A stretch of DNA of 11,064 nucleotides from Chitinophagales bacterium (GTDB lineage: Bacteria > Bacteroidota > Bacteroidia > Chitinophagales > UBA2359), in NCBI GenBank assembly GCA_020629335.1, contig JAHDDN010000153.1, positions 1 to 11,064 on the forward strand. The letters run 5' to 3'. Positions within the stretch are counted from its first letter, which is position 1; each line of letters starts with the position of its first letter. Below the pieces are notes generated by a model. That model worked only from the letters and a program-made list of their open reading frames with translations, made no database searches and was not told the origin of the DNA. Shown in pieces: positions 6,448-11,064 of the stretch. Made by a program: the position numbers and the translations under genes.

Positions 6448-7503
6448 TTATAAATTTTCCAAAGCATTTGACTTAGCTGTCAAATTACAAAGCTTGTATA
6501 ATACCCTTGCCCCCACATTCGCATCCCACTCATTAGGTCCATCTCCTGGAGCAACCTCACACAAATCAAATCCTATAATTTTACGCCCAGAATCTATTAA
6601 CTCACTCAGCAACATAAAAATTTCTCCCATCTCCATTCCATCAGGAACTGGTGTACCCGTATGCGGACAAAGCTTCGGATCTAAACCATCAATATCAAAA
6701 CTGACATATACCATTTCAGGCAGTTGATTGATGATTTCTCTACATTGTAAAATCCAAGAACTATTTTCACTCAAAATTCGCCTTCTAATAGCAGGCCCAT
6801 AAAAAGGAACAATTCGACCATTAGATTGCAAACTATAATTCATTTCCGCTTCACAAATATCACGCACTCCCACAGATACTAATTTGGTAATACTTTCCTG
6901 CTGCATCGCATTATACATGATAGAAGCATGAGAATAAGTAAAGCCTTCATAAGCTACTCGTAAATCGGCATGTGCATCAATTTGCAAAATACCCATTTCC
7001 TCATGACGAGCCGCCAAAGCCTCTATCAAACCAAGCGGTGTACTATGATCTCCACCAACAATCCCCACAATCTTTCCTTTCTCCAAATACTCCGTCGCAC
7101 GAGTCTTAATCCAAACCCTCAAATCATTACAACTTTCATTGATCTGTTTTAAGATATGCTGCATCGGCTCATAAGTTTCTATATCTCCGCCTTCTTCCAA
7201 AAACTCAATATACTTCTTGGCCTCCGCCCGCATATAATTATTCTTTGCTCGCCAAAACGAATCCTCTTCCAGCATATGATAGCCCTTTTTCCAAGCATCC
7301 GCCACATCAAAATCATACAAATCCAACTGAGGCGAAGCCTTACGTATCGCATTAGGCCCCTCCAATGTTCCAGCATTATAAGACACCGTCACCTCCCAAG
7401 GCACTGGCATCAATATAATCTGCGCTTCCTCCTCCTCATAAGGCAATCCAAATATTCCTCCATTCACATTGCCTACTCCATTAGGGTCAAATTCCTCCAT
7501 CAT
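6448..7503 (-). CDS. Ureohydrolase family metalloenzyme (agmatinase/formimidoylglutamase-like), 351 aa
   Basis: This belongs to the arginase/agmatinase/formimidoylglutamase superfamily, which hydrolyses guanidino or formimino groups using a dinuclear Mn centre. All expected metal-ligand motifs are present: GGDHS (150-154, H153), DAHADLR (D176, H178, D180) and SFDIDGLDP (268-276, D270, D272). The closing ExxPGDG-type segment EVAPGDGPNEWD (from E316) is also there. An insertion of roughly 60 residues before GGDHS (about 75-140, charged and helical) makes it longer than the typical 300-320 residues. I recall this from the 'agmatinase family' proteins of Bacteroidota. Which substrate is used (agmatine, formiminoglutamate or another) cannot be fixed from the sequence. 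The start is either of two adjacent ATG codons at 7503 and 7500. The gene leads a likely two-gene operon with ribD and is divergent from ccmE. Confidence 0.9.
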   Translation of the reverse strand: MMEEFDPNGVGNVNGGIFGLPYEEEEAQIILMPVPWEVTVSYNAGTLEGPNAIRKASPQLDLYDFDVADAWKKGYHMLEEDSFWRAKNNYMRAEAKKYIEFLEEGGDIETYEPMQHILKQINESCNDLRVWIKTRATEYLEKGKIVGIVGGDHSTPLGLIEALAARHEEMGILQIDAHADLRVAYEGFTYSHASIMYNAMQQESITKLVSVGVRDICEAEMNYSLQSNGRIVPFYGPAIRRRILSENSSWILQCREIINQLPEMVYVSFDIDGLDPKLCPHTGTPVPDGMEMGEIFMLLSELIDSGRKIIGFDLCEVAPGDGPNEWDANVGARVLYKLCNLTAKSNALENL

Positions 7504-7582
7504 TTTAGTAATTAGTATATTAGTAAATTGGTTTATTAGTCAATTAGTGTATTAGTTAATCCGTTTACCAGTTATTTATTGG
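7504..7582. repeat. Degenerate ATTAGT-type stutter repeat
   Basis: Loose reiteration of TTAGTAATTAGTATATTAGT, then GTTTATTAGTCAATTAGTGT, then ATTAGTTAATC, with units of about 7-13 nt. It lies between the start of the ureohydrolase gene and interspersed repeat copy 2. It must overlap that gene's upstream region. No TAnnTTTG box is found on the minus strand here. Confidence 0.6.
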
Positions 7583-7587
7583 GGCTT

Positions 7588-7812
7588 CCCATGCGCTCGT
7601 AGGGGCCGACCTATGTGTCGGCCCTCTTGCCCAACGCCCATCATTACGCATTTATCATTCGCCGAAGGCGCATGGTCGGGCTGTCCGCTCTCATGCGGCT
7701 ATGCCCTTCCTATTCCGCTAAGGCATACTTGTCTGCCCTTCGGGCCAGCCTGCGTCTACCTAAGCTCCATAAGTCAGGTCATTGACGCCACATACCGCTT
7801 CCATCCCTAAGC
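7588..7812 (+). repeat. Interspersed intergenic repeat, copy 2
   Basis: This is the same element as 1987-2210 in opposite orientation. Shared blocks are CCCATGCGCTCGTA (7588-7601), the ATTTATC-TTCGCCGAAGGCGCATGG block continuing TCGGGCTGT (about 7650-7684), GGCTAT, GCTAAG, CTTGTCT, AAGCTCCATAAG, and GACGCCACATACC with CCATCCCTAAGC at the end. It is clearly more GC-rich than the genes around it. Open frames inside it (for example 7613-7810) are spurious. It sits in the divergent spacer between the ureohydrolase gene and ccmE. Confidence 0.8.
7603..7624. repeat. Perfect 8-bp hairpin inside repeat copy 2
   Basis: GGGCCGAC (7603-7610) pairs with GTCGGCCC (7617-7624) around the loop CTATGT. Copy 1 has only a degraded counterpart at this place (AGCC...GGCC on its minus strand). 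The hairpin may therefore be a nested module or may be better preserved in copy 2. Confidence 0.7.
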
Positions 7813-7853
7813 CTTCTCCCCTTCAAGGGGAGATGCCCGCAGGGCAGAGGGGT
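7811..7853. repeat. GC-rich double-hairpin repeat (CTCCCCTTCAAGGGGAG type)
   Basis: The first hairpin is CTCCCCTTCAAGGGGAG (7816-7832). The second is TGCCC-GCA-GGGCA (7834-7846), followed by GAGGGGT, which can alternatively pair with the first CTCCCC arm. This string is one I recall from intergenic regions of many Bacteroidota genomes. It directly follows repeat copy 2, and repeat copy 1 has no equivalent. Confidence 0.6.
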
Positions 7854-7854
7854 A

Positions 7855-8005
7855 ATAACGTTTTAACTGAAAAACTGATTAACCGATTTTTTCAACTTAA
7901 CAGTGATCTGGTTTCTGGCTCAACCGTTATTCAGTTCATCGGTTAGCCAGTTTATCAGTTATTCAGTTCATAGTTCATCATTCATCATTAAAAACCCTTC
8001 ATTAC
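7855..8005. repeat. Degenerate CAGTTATTCAGTTCATCGGTTA stutter region
   Basis: Loosely repeated GTTATTCAGTTCATCGGTTAG-like and TTCATCATTCATCATTA units fill this stretch, probably products of replication slippage. There is no gene, and TTG-like boxes are too frequent here to be informative. Confidence 0.55.
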
Positions 8006-8019
8006 CCAACTAAATATTG

Positions 8020-8027
8020 TAAATTTG
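8020..8027 (+). promoter_or_regulatory. Bacteroidetes-type -7 box upstream of ccmE
   Basis: TAAATTTG matches the Bacteroidetes -7 consensus TAnnTTTG exactly. A clear -33 TTTG element at the usual 19-21 bp upstream is not seen, so support is partial. A start about 6 bp downstream (near 8033) would give ccmE a leader of roughly 200 nt. That leader would contain the long palindrome at 8055-8216. Confidence 0.45.
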
Positions 8028-8054
8028 CGTTTTATTAATGACTCAAAGGCATTG

Positions 8055-8216
8055 AAGTAGCTAAAATTATTTATTTCGGCAATTCTGATGGCTTATTTTT
8101 AGCTTATACTGCATTGCTTTTCTTAGCAATAGCTCTGCTATTACTAGCGAAAAGCGCCTTGTCTAAGCTAAAAATAATCTCATCAATAAGACTGAAATAA
8201 ATAATATCAACTACTT
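8055..8216. repeat. 162-bp near-palindrome (long imperfect hairpin) in the ccmE leader
   Basis: The left arm 8055-8133 and the right arm 8137-8216 are about 75% complementary with a single length difference, centred on the 3-nt loop TCT. The best paired parts are AAGTAG...ATTATTTATTTC with GAAATAAATAAT...CTACTT, TTATTTTTAGCTTA with TAAGCTAAAAATAA, GCTTTTC with GAAAAGC, and AATAGC with GCTATT at the tip. No reading frame runs through it. It could be a small palindromic MITE-like element, since its ends are inverted repeats. TAATGA occurs on both flanks (8036-8041 and 8219-8224), but at unequal distances. It could instead be a structured mRNA leader. It starts about 20 nt after the predicted ccmE transcription start. 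Confidence 0.7.
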
Positions 8217-8237
8217 AGTAATGATAAAATCAATCTT

Positions 8238-8663
8238 ATGAAGACGCTACACATCATAGCCCTATTAATCATAGGCGTTGCAATAATGGGAATCATTATG
8301 GCTTCGGGGAGTTATTCAACTTACGCAACCTTCGCCAAAGCCGCCGCTAATGCGGGTAAATTTTACCAAGTAAACGGTTATTTATGCGAAGATAAGCAAT
8401 TGTATTACGAACCTCAAAAAGACCCTAATTACTTTAGCTTTTGTATGAAAGATAAAAGCGGTTCTGAAAGAACGGTAGTATATAAAGGGATGAAACCTCA
8501 GGATTTTGAAAGATCAGAAGAAGTGGTCTTGCAAGGTAGCTGGGAAGGCGAGGAATTTTTAGCCTCTAAAATTCTACTCAAATGCCCATCAAAATACAAT
8601 GATGGTACTATTAAAGAAGGCGAGTATGAAATGAAAGAATATGAAGCGACTAATACGATCTAA
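8238..8663 (+). CDS. ccmE: Cytochrome c maturation heme chaperone CcmE (CxxxY type), 141 aa
   Basis: CcmE carries heme covalently and hands it to CcmF for attachment to apocytochrome c outside the inner membrane. The N-terminal segment (residues 5-23, HIIALLIIGVAIMGIIMAS) is an uncleaved membrane anchor. The rest fits the periplasmic OB-fold barrel with VVYKGMKPQDF (80-90) and SEEVVLQGSWEGEEFLASKI, matching the 'v.Y.GilPdlFreg..vvv.G' block of the family. In the heme-binding position it has CPSKYND, so C116 and Y120 form CxxxY instead of the HxxxY of E. coli CcmE. This variant is known from archaea and some bacteria. The ATG at 8238 is preferred. A six-codon frame from ATG 8221 ends at TGA 8239-8241, overlapping this start, and could couple translation. 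ccmF starts 3 bp after its stop codon. ccmABC genes are not adjacent in this window. Confidence 0.9.
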   Translation: MKTLHIIALLIIGVAIMGIIMASGSYSTYATFAKAAANAGKFYQVNGYLCEDKQLYYEPQKDPNYFSFCMKDKSGSERTVVYKGMKPQDFERSEEVVLQGSWEGEEFLASKILLKCPSKYNDGTIKEGEYEMKEYEATNTI

Positions 8664-8666
8664 AGT

Positions 8667-11064
8667 ATGAATATTGAATATATAGGCGAACGACTGCTAC
8701 CCAATAATCTGGGCTATGCCTTAATAATAATTAGCATGATGGCAGCCTTGTTCTCTGCCCTATCTTTTTATTTCTCTGAACAATCAAAAGACGAAACTGC
8801 AAAACTTTCCTGGAAAAGATTTGGAAGAGGAAGTTTTGCCCTCCACGGCATTTCTGTAATCAGTATCGTTTTACTCCTTTTTTATATCATCTCCAATCAT
8901 TATTGGGAATACCAATATGTCTGGCAACATTCTAGCGAAGACCTACCCTGGTATTATCGCTTTTCCTGTTTTTGGGAAGGACAGGAGGGGAGTACTCTTC
9001 TCTGGATGTTTTGGCATGTAGTATTAGGAGGCGTCTTGATGCGGACTGCTGGTAAATGGGAGGGACCAACGCTCTCCATCTTAGCATTGATCCAATTTTT
9101 CCTAACGACCATGATATTGGGAATCTTTATTTTAGGCTATAAGTGGGGGAGTAATCCCTTTATTCTTATGCGAGATTTCTCACCCGAAAATCCCATTTTC
9201 TTAAGAGCCAATTATGTCAGCCTTATCAAAGATGGAAGTGGGCTTAATCCACTACTACAAAACTATTGGATGGTCATACATCCACCTATTCTCTTCTTGG
9301 GATTTGCTTCAGTATCCATGCCTTTTGTTTATGCTATAGCTGCCTTATGGAAGCGAGATTACAGCGATTGGGTCAAACCAACCATTGCTTGGACACTATT
9401 CTCTGGAGCGCTCTTAGGTACAGGTATTATGATGGGAAGTGCTTGGGCGTATGAATCTCTATCTTTTGGCGGCTTTTGGGCTTGGGACCCAGTAGAAAAT
9501 GCTTCCTTAGTCCCCTTATTAGTTATGATAGCAGGTTTACATACCTTATTGGCTTATAAACATACAGGCCATGCATTGAAAGCGACCTTGCTATTGCTCA
9601 TCATGTCTTTTTGGTTCATTGTGTACTCTACCTTCTTGACCAAGAGTGGAGTATTGGGAGATACCTCTGTTCACTCCTTTACCGATATGGGTATGTCTGG
9701 GCAGTTATTGATCTTCTTAATTTTCTTTGTGTTATTCTCTATCATCGTAATGGCGGTAAATTGGAAATATGTTCCTACTAAGAAAGAGGAAGAAAGTGCC
9801 TATTCTAAGGAGTTTTGGTTATTTGTAGGATCTTTATTCTTAGTGATCTTTGGTATTTGGATCAGTATAGACACTTCCTTACCAGCCTTTAATAAGCTTT
9901 TCGGTACTGATTGGGTCATTGTAGATGCGGTGAGTCATTATAATCGTTATGCTCTTTGGTTTGGCGTATTAACTGCCTTTCTTTCAGCGACTATTCAATA
10001 TTTTAAATACAAAAAAACAACGCTTAAATACTTAGGTCTTAAAATATGGCCATCAGTAGGAGTGGCATTGATTGCGACGATTTGGATGGCTTATTTCTTA
10101 GATATTTGGACAGTGCCTTATACCTTATTGATGTTTGCAGGTTTATTCACTATTACGGCTAATATTGGCTATGTGCTGAATGTGTTATCAGGTAAGATTA
10201 AGGTAGCAGGAGCTTCGGTGGCTCACATTGGTTTTGGTATGATGCTATTAGGTATGTTGATTCCCAATGTGAATAAAGAAGTCATCTCTATCAATCGAAC
10301 GGGTATTATGTTTGATCAAAATATCAAACCTGAAGAAAATGTAGAAAATATCTTACTCAATAAAGATATGCCAATTAAGATGGGTGATTATTGGGTAACT
10401 TATTTAGGCGATTCTGTAGTCCCACCTAATACTGTTTATAAAGTAAAATACGAGCGCAAAGAAAAAATTAATGATCCAGCCAAAGAGACCTTTATATTAG
10501 AACCTAATGCGCAGGTGAATCCTACAATGGGCTTAGTTTCTAATCCTTCGACTCATCACTATTGGTCAAAAGATATTTTTACTCACGTCTCTATGGTCTT
10601 TGAAGAAGACGATAGCAATGAGTCCGAAAAATTGAGTGATTTTGAAATGGCCATTGGTGATACTATGTTTACTTCTAATGTAGCGGTTATCTTAAAAGGC
10701 ATTACGCCTAACCCATCCAATATGCGCTATGTAGCAGCAGAAGGAGATATTGCAGCAGGTGCCCAAATAGTCGTTAATGATACTCAAAAAAACTATGAAG
10801 TAGAGCCGATTTATTTCATTAGAGATAATGTAGAGAATGGGATTGATGCCTTAATAGAGGATTTGGGGATGCGTTTGAGATTTGAAAAGATCATGCCGAC
10901 AGAAGGCAAAATCAAACTTTCGGTAATAGAAACCCAAAAGCCGCTTAAATCTATCATTATGAAAGCCATTATATTTCCAGGTATTAACTTGCTTTGGATT
11001 GGTACCATCATGTGCGTAATGGGCTTTTTGATGAGTTTGGTGAGGCGTCTGGGAGAGCGTTCGG
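8667..11064 (+). CDS. ccmF: Cytochrome c heme lyase core subunit CcmF (3' end outside window; 799 codons visible)
   Basis: This polytopic inner-membrane protein takes heme from CcmE and attaches it to apocytochrome c. It starts at ATG 8667, three bases after ccmE, and stays open to the right edge. Visible hallmarks are VIHPPILFLGF (H205, first periplasmic heme-ligand His), the WWD signature FGGFWAWDPVENASL (from residue 267), AGLHTLLA (H292), the LTKSGVLGDTSVHSF block (H336), and VAHIGFGMMLLG (H520). The assignment of these four His to the P-His and TM-His roles is by analogy with E. coli CcmF. Many hydrophobic segments are present. After residue 540 comes a large soluble region that probably faces the periplasm. 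Near the window end comes another membrane segment, FPGINLLWIGTIMCVMGFLM. At 799 or more residues it exceeds the roughly 650 of E. coli. Longer forms are, as far as I recall, normal in Bacteroidota. Start choice and frame are secure. Confidence 0.93.
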   Translation, partial: MNIEYIGERLLPNNLGYALIIISMMAALFSALSFYFSEQSKDETAKLSWKRFGRGSFALHGISVISIVLLLFYIISNHYWEYQYVWQHSSEDLPWYYRFSCFWEGQEGSTLLWMFWHVVLGGVLMRTAGKWEGPTLSILALIQFFLTTMILGIFILGYKWGSNPFILMRDFSPENPIFLRANYVSLIKDGSGLNPLLQNYWMVIHPPILFLGFASVSMPFVYAIAALWKRDYSDWVKPTIAWTLFSGALLGTGIMMGSAWAYESLSFGGFWAWDPVENASLVPLLVMIAGLHTLLAYKHTGHALKATLLLLIMSFWFIVYSTFLTKSGVLGDTSVHSFTDMGMSGQLLIFLIFFVLFSIIVMAVNWKYVPTKKEEESAYSKEFWLFVGSLFLVIFGIWISIDTSLPAFNKLFGTDWVIVDAVSHYNRYALWFGVLTAFLSATIQYFKYKKTTLKYLGLKIWPSVGVALIATIWMAYFLDIWTVPYTLLMFAGLFTITANIGYVLNVLSGKIKVAGASVAHIGFGMMLLGMLIPNVNKEVISINRTGIMFDQNIKPEENVENILLNKDMPIKMGDYWVTYLGDSVVPPNTVYKVKYERKEKINDPAKETFILEPNAQVNPTMGLVSNPSTHHYWSKDIFTHVSMVFEEDDSNESEKLSDFEMAIGDTMFTSNVAVILKGITPNPSNMRYVAAEGDIAAGAQIVVNDTQKNYEVEPIYFIRDNVENGIDALIEDLGMRLRFEKIMPTEGKIKLSVIETQKPLKSIIMKAIIFPGINLLWIGTIMCVMGFLMSLVRRLGERS

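Noticed and set aside
7156..7515. 119-aa plus-strand ORF opposite the ureohydrolase gene
   Set aside because: Antisense to a gene with complete metal-binding motifs. The translation is His/Arg/Ile-rich and lacks domain character.
7613..7810. 65-aa plus-strand ORF (MCRPSCPTP...) as a gene
   Set aside because: It is a frame through interspersed repeat copy 2. The same frame is interrupted in copy 1.
1987..7812. Composite transposon or integron bracketed by the inverted repeats
   Set aside because: No transposase or integrase is present. The cargo includes ordinary metabolic genes, and no target-site duplication is evident.
8036..8224. TAATGA direct repeats as target-site duplication of the palindrome
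   Set aside because: The copies lie 13 and 2 nt from the palindrome ends, and a six-base match in AT-rich DNA is easily chance.
10811..11011. 66-aa minus-strand ORF near the right edge
   Set aside because: Antisense shadow of ccmF, whose frame is continuous there.

Overview
The window looks like a chromosomal segment of a Bacteroidota bacterium, probably from the Saprospiria or a related group. The signs are low GC content, a Hint-domain toxin module of the type common in that group, a perfect Bacteroidetes-type -7 promoter box (TAnnTTTG), and intergenic spacers built from interspersed repeats and degenerate short 'stutter' repeats. No rRNA, tRNA, CRISPR array, transposase or phage gene is visible.

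Left part (1-1780, + strand): the C-terminal end of a large polymorphic toxin runs in from outside the window. It carries a Hint-type processing domain followed by a 107-residue toxin tip of unnamed family. The stop codon is followed immediately by the ATG of a very AT-rich 122-residue gene, which is the likely cognate immunity protein. About 200 bp further on lies a strong intrinsic terminator.

Middle (1987-7812): two inverted copies of one interspersed repeat bracket a block in which every gene is on the minus strand. In transcription order these are a ureohydrolase (agmatinase/formimidoylglutamase-like), ribD (riboflavin biosynthesis, 15 bp further on), a 767-residue acyl-CoA oxidase/dehydrogenase with an extra N-terminal TerB-like domain, and an antitoxin plus PemK/MazF-type toxin pair. 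The 5105-5376 spacer contains two consecutive hairpins. Both have 11-nt loops with the same AGGGGA motif, and the second ends in a plus-strand T-run. Because both flanking genes are on the other strand, this may be the 3' end of an unannotated small RNA.

Right part (7504-11064, + strand): a gene-free spacer of about 730 bp contains stutter repeats, repeat copy 2, a further GC-rich double-hairpin repeat, a promoter-like box and a 162-bp near-palindrome. It leads into ccmE and ccmF, 3 bp apart. These are the heme chaperone and the heme lyase core of a System I (Ccm) cytochrome c maturation pathway. CcmE is of the CxxxY variant type rather than HxxxY, and CcmF is unusually long and runs off the window end.

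The most unusual items are the orphan toxin tip with its immunity partner, the twin-loop hairpins, the long palindrome in the probable ccmEF leader, and the inverted repeat pair flanking the metabolic block. None can be proven to be a new system from sequence reading alone.
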